Positions 15,831 through 24,187 of a DNA stretch of 64,000 nt are shown piece after piece. Origin of the DNA: VRUE01 sp963708115. GTDB taxonomy: Bacteria > Actinomycetota > Thermoleophilia > Solirubrobacterales > 70-9. Location: contig CAVPRX010000001.1 of assembly GCA_963708115.1 (NCBI GenBank), positions 1,054,001-1,118,000 of the forward strand. Reading direction: 5' to 3'. The stretch's first letter is position 1. Each line of letters starts with the position of its first letter. The notes beneath the pieces were generated by a model. It was given only the letters and a program-made list of their open reading frames with translations. It ran no database searches and was not told the origin of the DNA. The position numbers and the translations under genes are program-made.

Positions 15831-16202
15831 GTGCGCTTTCGTCACTTACTGACCCTGGCTGTCGTTGGGGTGTTTTCCCTCGCCGCCGTCGCTGGCGCCG
15901 AGGGTAAGCGCTTTGAGGGCTACGCCCGCGGCTACATTGGCCCTGACCACAGCTTCATCGTCGGCGACGGTTTCGCCCTGGTCTTTATCGACCGTCAGCG
16001 CTCCCATACCCCCTACCGGGTCTGCTGGCACCGTCTCCACCACTCCCACCACCGCTGCTGGCTCGGCGAAACCGGGCAGGCGGGCCGCAAGAATCAGATC
16101 TTCACCGCCGCCCCCTCCTCGGTCGGCACCTACATCGTCAAGTGGACCGTCAACCACCGCCGCAAGGCGGTGTGGCGCTTTCACAACGGCGTCGGCGACT
16201 GA
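15831..16202 (+). CDS. Small secreted basic protein, copy 2
   Basis: The 123-residue protein (GTG start) differs from copy 1 at 13 positions by eye and keeps the signal peptide, the two cysteines and the WHRLHHSHHRCW cluster. It is better conserved between copies than the VOC partner, which suggests stronger constraint or gene conversion. It ends 30 bases from the convergent stop of the kinase gene. Confidence 0.7.
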   Translation: MRFRHLLTLAVVGVFSLAAVAGAEGKRFEGYARGYIGPDHSFIVGDGFALVFIDRQRSHTPYRVCWHRLHHSHHRCWLGETGQAGRKNQIFTAAPSSVGTYIVKWTVNHRRKAVWRFHNGVGD

Positions 16203-16231
16203 GCGCCTGCTGCTGCGTTCCCTCCTTTGCT

Positions 16232-17896
16232 CTACTCGCAGGGAACCAGGGTCGAAAAGGCGACTTCGCGGAACATTGCCGCTAGTTCCGGATAGCGCTC
16301 GGGACTGGTCGAGCCGACGCTGGCAATGCCCTGACCACAGGTGACGAAGAAGTAGTCGGCGCGTTTGTCGCCGTCAAGTTCGTACACCCAGCGGGCGGCT
16401 TCTCGCCCTTCCTTGTAGTCGGGGCCGTAGGAGATCTCACGGTATTCGGGATCCTGGCGCACTTCTTCGACCAGCGGTTCGCTGGCGGCGAGCGGCGATT
16501 CGCTGGTGGCCGGGTTGCCGCCGTCGATGCGGATGAAGGTGCTTTCGGGGTCTTCGGGTTCGCGCCAGAGGTTTTCGTAGTAGTTCGAAACCGGCTTGTC
16601 GATGAGCTCGCGTTCCCATCCGACCGGAGCTAGGCCCGAATAGGCGCGGCCGTCGAAGCTCTCAAGTCCGGGCGCAGCAGAGGCTTCAGCTTGCGCTTCG
16701 CTAGCGGTGGTGTTTTCGGGCGCGGCTTCGGTTTCGCTCGTGGTTGCCGGCGCTGGCTCGGAGGTGGTCACAGTCTTCTCACGCACCACGGTCTGCGCCG
16801 CCGGGTTGCTGCCACCGCCGGTGATCATGGCCGCGGCGACGGCTACTCCGGCAAGAGCAGCAAGCGCCCCGGCGCCGATCACCAGTACCCGGCGCCGGCC
16901 TGTCCTGGCGGGCGCGGAGCCGACCAGCACCGCCGTCTGCGACTCGCGGGCGGTGCCGAGCCCCTGGGTGGTGGCGGCGCCCCCTCCCTCGCTTGCTTCG
17001 AAATAGCCCGCGGCGGCGGGGCCGGTGGCGACGCTCCGCTCCGGCATCCGCGCGGTCAGCGCCTCCCCGGGTTCAGCCGCAGCCCGAGCCAGGTCCCCAG
17101 CCGAGGGGTAGCGGCGCTCGGGGTCTTTGGCGGTGGCGCGGGCAATCACCGCGTCGAGCAGGTCACCCTCGCGGCCGATCGCCGGCACCGGGTCGTTGAC
17201 GATCTTCCACATCTTTTGCGTGTCGGTACCCGGGAACGGGCGCTCGCCGCTGCGCATCCGGTAGAGCACGCAGCCGAGCGCATAAACATCCGTGCGCGCG
17301 TCGACCCGCCCGCCCTTGATCTGCTCGGGCGCCGCATAGTCGAGGTTGGCGATCACCTGGTCGGTTCGGGTCAGCTGCGTCTCGCCCGTGTCGAGGCCGC
17401 GGACGAGGCCGAAGTCGGTCAGGAAGACCCCCTCAGTACCGAGCTCGCCTTCGAGCAGGATGTTGGCCGGGGTGACGTCGCGGTGAACCAGGCCGGCGAC
17501 GTGAGCGGCGTCGAGGGCGCCGGCGACCTTGCTGAGGATCGCGGATGCGGCGTCGTGGGCGAGCGGGCCGCGCTGATCGAGCGCCTGGTTGAGGTTCTGA
17601 CCAGCGATGAAGCGCATTGCTAGGAAGAGGTGGCCGTCGAGCAGCCCAGCGGCGTAGACCGGGACTAGGTTCGGGTGTTCAATCGCCGCCGCTCCCCGCG
17701 CCTCGGCTTCGAAGCGGCGACGGAAGTCGGGTTGGTCTGCCAACTCGGGCAAGATCACCTTCAGCGCCACCTTGCGGCGAAGACGCATGTCCTCCGCCAA
17801 ATAGACCGAGCCCATGCCGCCGCGGCCGATTTCTTCGAGGATCTCGAAGTCGCCAAGGCGCTGGCCCGGCTTGAACTGATCTTGACCTACCGCCAC
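16232..17896 (-). CDS. PknB-type membrane Ser/Thr protein kinase
   Basis: The 554-residue protein has a full N-terminal kinase domain: glycine loop IGRGGMGSVY (23-32), ATP Lys46 in VALKVIL, catalytic HRDVTPANILL (HRD 138-140) and DFG 161-163, then APEQIKGGRVDARTDVYALGCVLY. The usual Lys of HRDxKPxN is Thr here. A variable linker leads to one membrane helix (~335-357, VLVIGAGALAALAGVAVAAAMI), a Thr/Ala/Glu-rich stalk and an extracellular domain (~430-554, GWERELIDKPVSNYYENLWREP...TLVPCE) seen in related kinases. It probably phosphorylates cytoplasmic targets in response to an envelope cue. Its position inside the island is unusual for such a host-like gene. Confidence 0.9.
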   Translation of the reverse strand: MAVGQDQFKPGQRLGDFEILEEIGRGGMGSVYLAEDMRLRRKVALKVILPELADQPDFRRRFEAEARGAAAIEHPNLVPVYAAGLLDGHLFLAMRFIAGQNLNQALDQRGPLAHDAASAILSKVAGALDAAHVAGLVHRDVTPANILLEGELGTEGVFLTDFGLVRGLDTGETQLTRTDQVIANLDYAAPEQIKGGRVDARTDVYALGCVLYRMRSGERPFPGTDTQKMWKIVNDPVPAIGREGDLLDAVIARATAKDPERRYPSAGDLARAAAEPGEALTARMPERSVATGPAAAGYFEASEGGGAATTQGLGTARESQTAVLVGSAPARTGRRRVLVIGAGALAALAGVAVAAAMITGGGSNPAAQTVVREKTVTTSEPAPATTSETEAAPENTTASEAQAEASAAPGLESFDGRAYSGLAPVGWERELIDKPVSNYYENLWREPEDPESTFIRIDGGNPATSESPLAASEPLVEEVRQDPEYREISYGPDYKEGREAARWVYELDGDKRADYFFVTCGQGIASVGSTSPERYPELAAMFREVAFSTLVPCE

Positions 17897-17991
17897 TAGC
17901 GTCTCCCTCCTGCAGTTTTGGTACCGACAGAGATTCGATCACATCGGAGGGATCCAGAGACCAAGTCACGACGAGTCGTCACCTGGGTAAC

Positions 17992-19434
17992 TCAGGCCGG
18001 TTGAGTCGGCTCAATCGGTGGCTCGGCACCTTCTCCTGCGGAGTCCTCGCTTGTTGAAGTCTCCTCCCCGGCGAGGTTTTGACTTTGCCGAAATTCGAGT
18101 GCCTCGGGGGTGTCCTCGTAGGAGAGCAGCTCACCCGCAACCTCAAGCAGGTGAGCCTTAACCTCCTCGGGAGTTGCGTAGAAGAACTCACGACGGATGT
18201 TGATCCGGTTGACCCGTCGATCGGCCAATCGCTGATGCAGGCTCGCCTCTATTCCCACCGCGTCCTTGGAGAACATGAGAGCGTGGGTGTCGAAGCGAAA
18301 GGGGACCGATGCGTCACCTAGCTCGCGCACCCGTACCTCGGGATCTAGGCGGCGGGTGAGGCCGATCTTGACGACACCCTCACCAAAGGACCCGATGTTC
18401 GAGATCACGTAGACGTAGCCGGCTCGGATATTTGCGGCGCGATAGTCGACATCCTCGATCGCTCGTTGAATTCTCTCGAGCTCGGCCTCGTGCCGGGCGA
18501 CCGCGTCCTCGTCCCCCTTTCCTCGGAGGGCCTCCATGGTGTTCAGATAGTGCTGGCGCTCCTTTTCCAGTCGCGCTCGCTCCCGCTCCATTTCCTGCTG
18601 CGCTTTTCGCTCTTCACGGAGCCTCTCCCGTTCTTCGCGTTCAAGCTCTTTCTCATCAGCGAGTTTCTGGCGATAGTCGGCAGTGAGGGCCAGCTCGCGA
18701 TCTCGAAGCTGGCGATATGAGGGGGAGATGCGAATGTCCATCACGCGCCCGAGACGCTCGACGGTCGCCGCGACTTTGGCAAGACGCTCTCGCGCCGCGT
18801 CGAGTTTGTGAGGTTTCAAGCCCCGCACAAGATTGTCGGCCTCGGCGTTGTAGGCCCGCAGCAGCAATTTCGAAAAATCTCGAACCAATTTCCGGCCCTG
18901 CGCCAAGGAGCCGTTGACAGACCAATCGGTGCTGCCGGTAACTGCGCCGCCGTCGCGTTTGGCCATAGCTTTGATCTGCTCGCGAAGCGACTTCAGCGCG
19001 TCCTGGTATTCGACCGATTCTTCGAGCGGGTGCTGGTACTCGTAGATGCCTGCCTCCTGGAGAAGCGCGACCTCCTCGGTGACTACGACCTCCGTTCGCA
19101 GAGTGGCGAGCTGCTGATCTAGCGAGGCTTTCTCCTCGGTCGCCGTCGCGAGTTCGGCCCTCAGCACTGCGCCTGCCTCGGCGGCCTGCTGGTCGAGCGC
19201 AGCGGCGGCCTCAGACTTCTCGGCCTCGATCTGCTCGCGCTGGGCGGTGGTCTCAGCCTGCAGCGCATCGCGTTTCTCTTCGAGCTCGATCACCGTGAGC
19301 CCGCCAAGTCGGTCGAGCTGCGCTCGCAGCTCGGTGACCTCTGCCGCAAGTGCGCGCGCCTTCTTGCGAACGCCGAACACCGGCACGCTTGGGACCTCTG
19401 CCGTTGCGGCTGCACCGCCCTCCTCGGTTTCCAT
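17992..19434 (-). CDS. DUF4041 / GIY-YIG (T5orf172-type) protein
   Basis: The 480-residue protein begins with long coiled coils (~25-115 and ~255-330, e.g. ELEREERERLREERKAQQEMERERARLEKER) around a DUF4041-like core (GIYEYQHPLEESVEYQDALKSLREQIKAMAKRDGG). The C-terminal domain, from YVYVISNIGSFGEGVVKIGLTRR with EASLHQRLADRRVNRINIRREFFYA, is a T5orf172/MUG113-type GIY-YIG nuclease variant. Such proteins are found on phages and islands and are suspected in DNA conflict. The gene stands alone between the kinase and an unknown gene. Enzymatic activity is inferred from the fold only. Confidence 0.8.
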   Translation of the reverse strand: METEEGGAAATAEVPSVPVFGVRKKARALAAEVTELRAQLDRLGGLTVIELEEKRDALQAETTAQREQIEAEKSEAAAALDQQAAEAGAVLRAELATATEEKASLDQQLATLRTEVVVTEEVALLQEAGIYEYQHPLEESVEYQDALKSLREQIKAMAKRDGGAVTGSTDWSVNGSLAQGRKLVRDFSKLLLRAYNAEADNLVRGLKPHKLDAARERLAKVAATVERLGRVMDIRISPSYRQLRDRELALTADYRQKLADEKELEREERERLREERKAQQEMERERARLEKERQHYLNTMEALRGKGDEDAVARHEAELERIQRAIEDVDYRAANIRAGYVYVISNIGSFGEGVVKIGLTRRLDPEVRVRELGDASVPFRFDTHALMFSKDAVGIEASLHQRLADRRVNRINIRREFFYATPEEVKAHLLEVAGELLSYEDTPEALEFRQSQNLAGEETSTSEDSAGEGAEPPIEPTQPA

Positions 19435-19508
19435 CGACGCCTCCCAGCGCTTAGAACGTTTGGCCGATCCTAACTATTTGAGGGACAGGGTTCCGAAAGA
19501 GCGATTCG

Positions 19509-20108
19509 CTAGAGACTGAACTGAAGGCGCTGTGCGGCCTGAACTTCGCGCAGCGCACTTCCGATTGGCACCTCGATGTGTGTCTGACGACGCGCCTGCC
19601 AGACACCGATCGAGGTCAGTGAGGCTTCGGGGTGGAGCTGCTCAAGGGCGGCGGCATATGGCGCTGCAATTAGTGGAGCCTGGGTTTCAGTCAGGTCCGG
19701 GCCATCCCAAAAAAGCGCTCGGGCGGCGAGCCCATTGCCATCCGAGAGGATCACATCAAGTCGCACCCTCAATGACCCGGCCGGCCAAACGAGCACCGTG
19801 CTTCGCGCCAATCCCCTCGCTGCCCGCCCATCCGCAGCGTCTGCAATGACATAGGCATCAAACCCCGAAAGGACATTGCTATTGGAGGTGGCCATGCTGG
19901 GGTTGGAGTGATTCGCCCACTTTCCAACCTTGCTTGAGCGAAGGTAGCCGCGAGCTGCCGACGCACCTTCTTCGTGATAGACGGATATCGCCTTTCGGGC
20001 GACAGTCACGGGCACAGTCAGGTACGCGGGCGGGGGTTCGCTCCCAGGTCCGGGCACCCTGTATTCGGGAACTCGGACCTTCTTACTGAGCTCATTCGCG
20101 GTTCGCAT
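19509..20108 (-). CDS. Unknown island protein
   Basis: The 199-residue protein has no recognised domain. It has a Pro-rich N-terminus (EYRVPGPGSEPPPAYLTVPVTVARKAISVYHEEG) and a strand-rich C-terminal half (STVLVWPAGSLRVRLDVILSDGNGLAARALFW, TSIGVWQARRQTHIEVPIG). Third-position GC is lower than in host genes, as for other island cargo. Its neighbours give no functional hint. Confidence 0.55.
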   Translation of the reverse strand: MRTANELSKKVRVPEYRVPGPGSEPPPAYLTVPVTVARKAISVYHEEGASAARGYLRSSKVGKWANHSNPSMATSNSNVLSGFDAYVIADAADGRAARGLARSTVLVWPAGSLRVRLDVILSDGNGLAARALFWDGPDLTETQAPLIAAPYAAALEQLHPEASLTSIGVWQARRQTHIEVPIGSALREVQAAQRLQFSL

Positions 20109-20149
20109 CCTGCCGTTCCCCTTTAGCTATCCAGCCAGCGCAGGCTGCG

Positions 20150-20401
20150 CTACTCGTCGTGCAGCAGGTCGTTCAGGGAGGACTTGCCTTCGCGCTGCAG
20201 CAGGGTGCCAAGCTCCATGTCGCTGCGAACGTCAAAGTCGCGGCCGTAGCGCTGCTCAATCGTGCCTACATGCGTATCAGCGCGTTTGCGCCGAAGTGGC
20301 CCGGACTCAGTTCTAGAGCGATTGCCCTTCATCCCCGGTGCGTCGTTTGAACTAGACAAAGCGATCTCCTTCTTCGAATAACGGTCCATCAAGGATAACA
20401 C
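20150..20401 (-). CDS. Small island protein, unknown
   Basis: The 83-residue product (GTG 20401; ATG at 20389 is an alternative) is basic at the N-terminus and ends VGTIEQRYGRDFDVRSDMELGTLLQREGKSSLNDLLHDE. That C-terminal pattern resembles small proteins next to excisionase or HTH genes in actinobacterial mobile DNA, though I cannot name a family. It diverges from the HTH gene at 20509, and an AT-rich promoter region lies between. Confidence 0.55.
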   Translation of the reverse strand: MLSLMDRYSKKEIALSSSNDAPGMKGNRSRTESGPLRRKRADTHVGTIEQRYGRDFDVRSDMELGTLLQREGKSSLNDLLHDE

Positions 20402-20450
20402 AAAGTCTACAAGGTAGCTATTCTCTTGAAAGTCAATTTTCCCAATAAGG

Positions 20451-20478
20451 TTTACAAAGAGCCTAAAGCGGCTATAGT
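20451..20478 (+). promoter_or_regulatory. Sigma-70-like promoter for the island HTH gene
   Basis: TTTACA at 20451-20456 and TATAGT at 20473-20478 are 16 bases apart in unusually AT-rich DNA. The start codon at 20509 follows, with GAAGGAGG upstream of it. The related strings tctacaagg (20406) and tttacaaag (20451) may be operator half sites for a regulator of this divergent region. Confidence 0.6.
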
Positions 20479-20508
20479 TCCCGTGTCCATCCAGAAGGAG
20501 GGCTAGGA

Positions 20509-20772
20509 ATGAGCACCATCGACTTTCTAAATGTCAGGCAGACCGCCAAGGAGCTTGGCGTTCATGAGAACACCGTCCGAAACCTTGAGAAGAAAGGCAC
20601 GCTGAAAGCTGTCCGCCTACCTGGCTCCGGGTTCCGGCGCTTCCTGAAGGAGGACGTCGATCGGATGAGAGAAGAAATGTGGAGCGAGTTTGCTCCAGCC
20701 ACGGAGATGCCAGCGAAACGGCGGAAACCAAGTAAGCGGCGGGCGCTTTCTCAAGGCGACTACGCTGCCTGA
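20509..20772 (+). CDS. Excisionase/MerR-like HTH protein
   Basis: The 87-residue protein has an HTH_17-type fold: DFLNVRQTAKELGVHENTVRNLEKKGTLKAVRLPGSGFRRFLKEDVDRMREEMW, followed by a basic tail (AKRRKPSKRRALSQG). It could control the divergent small gene and the next gene, or act as a directionality factor. The start has a strong AGAAGGAGG site. Third-position GC is low, consistent with a recent mobile origin. A second, more typical excisionase sits beside the integrase. Confidence 0.75.
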   Translation: MSTIDFLNVRQTAKELGVHENTVRNLEKKGTLKAVRLPGSGFRRFLKEDVDRMREEMWSEFAPATEMPAKRRKPSKRRALSQGDYAA

Positions 20773-20805
20773 AGTCCCAACCGGGCCGCGCGATAGCGTG
20801 GCCCG

Positions 20806-21366
20806 GTGTCATTAAGGGGATGGGAGCATCGACCATCCGATCAGGCGTATTACGCCGACCGGAGCGAGTACATCAGGCAAGGGGATTTATTTAGAGACAT
20901 CCCCTTGGGATATCCGATGCCGCCTGATGCAGTTGACCATGAAGAGGGACGGCGGAAGTTCCTTTCAGGTCCCTTCGAGCCAGGATTCGGCATGTTGATT
21001 AGCCCCACCTGCAGCATCCATGCACAGGGGGCGGAGGGCTACGCCCACCCCGTTCGGATGCTGGCGCCCGTCCTAAGCGTCGAGCATCTGGTTGAGAAGG
21101 GAGCTGTCAAAGAGGCGGCCCTCAAGGATCTTCGAACTTATGATCACCTGGTCAACTATCTCTACTTGCCGCCTATTGCAGAGCAGGACTTTCCGGAGAG
21201 CCTAGCCCTGCTCTACGGGGTCATCACGATCCACCATGACTACCTTGAGGAACGGGGAATAGCGCAGCTCTCGGAGGAAGCTGCCAAACATCTGAAGTTC
21301 AAGCTAACTGCGTTTTTTGGAGGAGTCCTCTTTTCTCGCGAGGACTTCGAGGACGACGGAGACTAA
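20806..21366 (+). CDS. Unknown island protein downstream of the HTH gene
   Basis: The 186-residue protein (GTG start) is 33 bases downstream of the HTH gene and probably in its operon. It contains YIRQGDLFRDIPLGYPMPPD, FGMLISPTCSIHAQG and LYLPPIAEQDFPESLALLYGVITIHHDYLEE, with a C-terminal KFKLTAFFGGVLFSREDF. The conserved-looking ISPTCS and HHDY could be functional sites, but I know no family. The HTH plus this protein may form a small two-gene cargo unit, possibly toxin-antitoxin-like (speculative). Confidence 0.6.
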   Translation: MSLRGWEHRPSDQAYYADRSEYIRQGDLFRDIPLGYPMPPDAVDHEEGRRKFLSGPFEPGFGMLISPTCSIHAQGAEGYAHPVRMLAPVLSVEHLVEKGAVKEAALKDLRTYDHLVNYLYLPPIAEQDFPESLALLYGVITIHHDYLEERGIAQLSEEAAKHLKFKLTAFFGGVLFSREDFEDDGD

Positions 21367-21701
21367 GTCTCCTTGGTCGGCACGAAGACATACGCCTTTC
21401 CATCCTCATTCCAAACCACTTCCCCCTCCTCGCAATATCCAGCGCGACCGGTTCCACATACAAGACGCGCGTGCATAGGTTTAGCTCGCTCATCAGGCAA
21501 AACTGGAAGCCCCAGCACCTCATCCCAGCCGAGAAGGGAGTGATTGCCAGGGTTTAGAAGGATCACCTTCGGTTTCTCCGGGCATTCCTTCGCATGGCCC
21601 TCAAGGGCCGCACGAACGTTCATCAGCATCTGAGCCTCAAACTCAATGCCGACATCCACGCCCGGTCGACGTATTACTGGCGACGTTGGTTCCACTGACA
21701 C
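21363..21701 (-). CDS. Unknown island protein
   Basis: The 112-residue protein (MSVEPTSPVIRRPGVDVGIEFEAQMLMNVRAALEGHAKECPEKPKVILLNPGNHSLLGWDEVLGLPVLPDERAKPMHARLVCGTGRAGYCEEGEV...) is a small alpha/beta protein with three cysteines. It resembles short actinophage-type proteins with a LNPGNHSLLGWDE stretch, but I cannot assign a function. It is convergent with the gene at 20806 (4-base overlap) and follows the integrase on the minus strand. Confidence 0.55.
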   Translation of the reverse strand: MSVEPTSPVIRRPGVDVGIEFEAQMLMNVRAALEGHAKECPEKPKVILLNPGNHSLLGWDEVLGLPVLPDERAKPMHARLVCGTGRAGYCEEGEVVWNEDGKAYVFVPTKET

Positions 21702-21749
21702 GACCGTGACTGTACCGAGGACATCCCCTATAAGGATCTAAAGGGGGCC

Positions 21750-22845
21750 CTACCCAATCGTGGCTCGAACAGCTTCGTCACTGTCTCCCACCGCATGGGT
21801 ATATCGCGCCAGCATCGTCTCCACCCGATGTCCTGCCATCTCAGCAAGGTCCGCATCATTGATGCCAGCAGCGCGCAAATGCGTGGCGTAGCTGTGGCGG
21901 CACTCGTGGGGACGGATGTCTAGGCCAGAGGCGTCCTGGGTCGGCTTCCAGAGGTTGCGGTAGAAGTTGCTCTCGCGCCATAGGCGGCCTCGCGGCGCAG
22001 GGAAGAGCAGCTCGCAGTCGGGGCCGTTGAGGTTGATCTGGACTTCGAGCATCCAGGCGAGGGTCGCGGGAACCGGGACGACGCGGCCGGCGTCGGGCTC
22101 GCCGTGGTCGGTCTTCGTTCCCTCGAGGATCCTGCCCTCGTGGGCGGTGCGGCGGACTTGTAGCGTCTCGCCGTCGAAGTCTTCGCGGCACAGGGGGTAG
22201 GACCTCCCCCAGTCTCAGGCCGGTGTCGGTAAAGACGCGCACCATTGCCTCGTAGCGTCCCGCCGCCTTGGCGAAGCGGTGCATCTCCTCAAAGCTGAAG
22301 ACGCGGATCGGGCGGGGCTTTTTCTGCGCCCTTGGGTCGTTGGCGCGGATGCGGATGCCCTTGAACGGGTTCAGGTCGCAGACTTCGTCGGTGATTGCAT
22401 CCTCGGCCATTGCGGAGAGCGAGCGGAGGATGCCCACAGCACCGGTGGTTGCTCGACCTTCGTTCCTCAGCATGTGATCGACCAGGGCGAGGGTGTGGCG
22501 GCGGCGCAGCTCGTGTAGCGGCCAGTCCTTGAGCGGGATGCCCTCGACCTCCACGTCGAGGATTCGGCTGATCCGGTGGTCGTACGTTGCGTTGGTGCGT
22601 TCTGCGCGTGGGTGGCGTTCGGTCCAGGTGGCGGCGTAGTCACCGAGGGTGTCGGGGCGGTCACTGACCCCGTATGCCTCGTCGATCGCACGCTGAGCAT
22701 CCGCTTTGCGGGCGAAGGTGCCCTTGCTCCTGTTCCAGGTCGGCTTGGCTAAACGGCGCTTGCCGTCTCGGCCGGTGTATCGGGCCGTCCACACGATCTC
22801 GCCGGAGGGGTTGCGGCGTTTGGTCGGAGACTCGCGATGCCTCAC
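21750..22845 (-). pseudogene. int: Tyrosine recombinase (integrase) with one frameshift
   Basis: From GTG 22845 the frame encodes the arm-type and core-binding domains (MRHRESPTKRRNPSGEIVWTARYTGRDGKRR; TLGDYAATWTERHP) and the catalytic start DTGLRLGEVLP. It then shifts at a run of five G (plus strand 22193-22197). Removing one base restores LCREDFDGETLQVRRTAHEG and the second half, with HECRHSYATHLRAAG, GHRVETMLARYTH and a stop at 21750. All catalytic residues (Arg, His-x-x-Arg, His, Tyr) are then present in about 364 residues, normal for the family. So this is either a recent inactivation or a homopolymer error. It acts on the tRNA-Glu att sites and overlaps the excisionase stop as GTGA. Confidence 0.88.
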
Positions 22846-23038
22846 GGTCCTTCCTCCCTGCGAGCCCTAAGGAAGGAATCGACATCGGCTGGGTCGATCC
22901 GACGGGCCGCGCCGAGCTTGTAGGAGGGCAACTCTCCCCTTTTGATCCAGTTGCGGATCGTGCGGTCCGAAACCGCGAGATAGGCGGCGAGGGTTCGCTC
23001 GGTGAAAAAGGTCGGATCTGAGGGCGTTTCCTCTCCAT
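22842..23038 (-). pseudogene. xis: Excisionase (HTH_17) with a frameshift
   Basis: A clear excisionase body reads TFFTERTLAAYLAVSDRTIRNWIKRGELPSYKLGAARRIDPADVDSFLRARREEGP and stops at 22842, but that frame has no start codon. The ATG at 23038 (preceded by GAGGGGG) gives MERKRPQIRPF in another frame. Adding one base to the five-A run at 23005-23009 (plus strand) joins them into 65 residues. It would direct excision together with the overlapping integrase gene. Confidence 0.78.
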
Positions 23039-23460
23039 GCCCCCTCTGTCGCGCGAACTGGCGAAATGCATCGCCCGGATCGCCGAAAGCCCTAATTTGG
23101 GGTAGTCCAGAGACCGAAGGTCAAAGGAGTCCGGGCGGCCATACGCGCGGCCGTCAGCACGGCGCAGCCGTGCCACAATCGGCCGCCGGCCGCGCGGAGG
23201 AAACCGGCCTCGATCTTTTTGCTGACCTTGTGCATCAAGAAGGTGCTGCCCAGGCGTCGAACCGGAGGGTTCCCAGTGTGTCGTGTGTTCGGGGTTGGTG
23301 CTTTGGAGGGACTGGAGTAGCTGCCGGGTTGGAGCTACGGCGAGTCCTGGCCTGACTCCGAGAACACATAAATCTGTTGCTCGCTGGAGCTTGGCTTCGG
23401 TCTTGGTCTCATTCTGGCTTTGTTTTTGGTCGTTGGGTCGATGTGACCAAATTCGCCAGC
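23039..23460. other. 422-base gap in the island, no gene seen
   Basis: Frames here have poor codon use and no recognisable product. The segment from 23360 to 23440 is T/G-rich (ggcttcggtcttggtctcattctggctttgtttttgg). It separates the integrase/excisionase pair from the HTH pair and could hold their promoters or the element's recombinase binding arms. I see no strong repeat or RNA. Confidence 0.35.
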
Positions 23461-23739
23461 TCACCGTGGCTCAGCGCGCCGAGTCGTGAACGCCCCGGCT
23501 TCGGTCCTCCCGGGCGTCCACTCGATGCCCGCCAGCAAGGCGCAGTCGATGCGGATACCGAGAGCCGCCGCGAGCTTGACCAGGGTGTCGATGCGCGGGG
23601 TGCGAGCCCCAGTCTCAAGCAGGCCGATCTCCGTCCGGTGAAGCGACGCGAGCCATCCCACCTCTTCCTGGCTGAGGCCAGATCGCCGACGGGCCTCCCG
23701 GAGATTTGCGCCGAACTGGCGTGCAACGTCGGCAGGCAT
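23461..23739 (-). CDS. XRE-family HTH regulator (island)
   Basis: From the ATG at 23739 the 92-residue protein reads MPADVARQFGANLREARRRSGLSQEEVGWLASLHRTEIGLLETGARTPRIDTLVKLAAALGIRIDCALLAGIEW, a standard Cro/C1-type DNA-binding domain with a short basic tail. Its start overlaps the stop of the upstream winged-helix gene (TGATG), so they form a coupled pair. It probably controls the element. Confidence 0.85.
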   Translation of the reverse strand: MPADVARQFGANLREARRRSGLSQEEVGWLASLHRTEIGLLETGARTPRIDTLVKLAAALGIRIDCALLAGIEWTPGRTEAGAFTTRRAEPR

Positions 23740-24020
23740 CAGTCCGCCTCCAGCCGGGCGAAGTAGAGGGCCGCGCGAGTCGGCAGAGCGAACCGGCCCT
23801 GGCAATAGAGCAGTCCCGCTCCGACGAGTTCGCGGACGGCCCGCTCAACAGCGTCGTCGCTGCTGAAGCTGGAATGGGCGTTCAGCGCTCGCGACAACTC
23901 GGGGATCGTCAGTTGGGATGGATGTTCTTCGAGTAGGAACGCCAGCACGACGCGCTCAGCCTTCGAGTCCTCGCCAGCGGGCTGGCGCTCTGCGCAATCC
24001 GTAGGGTTCGAGTCAGCCAT
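23739..24020 (-). CDS. Winged-helix protein coupled to the XRE gene
   Basis: The start chosen is the ATG at 24020, preceded by AAGGAGG about 11 bases upstream; the longer frame is unlikely. The 93 residues include AERVVLAFLLEEHPSQLTIPELSRALNAHSSFSSDDAVERAVRELVGAGLLYCQGRFALPTRAALYFARLE, a winged-helix fold. It is translated just before the XRE protein and overlaps its start by one base. A regulatory pair for the island is the natural reading. Confidence 0.72.
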   Translation of the reverse strand: MADSNPTDCAERQPAGEDSKAERVVLAFLLEEHPSQLTIPELSRALNAHSSFSSDDAVERAVRELVGAGLLYCQGRFALPTRAALYFARLEAD

Positions 24021-24187
24021 GAGGAGCTTTGCCTCCTTGTGGTCAGGCCCTCGGTTGGCGTTCATGCGCCGCCGGGGGCCGCTTCTTGGAGCCGGTAGGT
24101 CGCTACCGTTCCCGCTGCGACGGGGCGAGTTCCGCTTGACCCGTCGCCACGGGGCCGGCGACTCCACTCGCGCGGCCCCACTTATGT

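Noticed and set aside
16691..17623. 310-residue plus-strand open frame over the kinase gene
   Set aside because: Antisense shadow; the kinase on the other strand has all catalytic motifs.
22661..23464. 267-residue minus-strand frame covering the excisionase
   Set aside because: Only its MERKRPQIRPF part matches the excisionase start; the rest is out of frame with the HTH and is not a gene.
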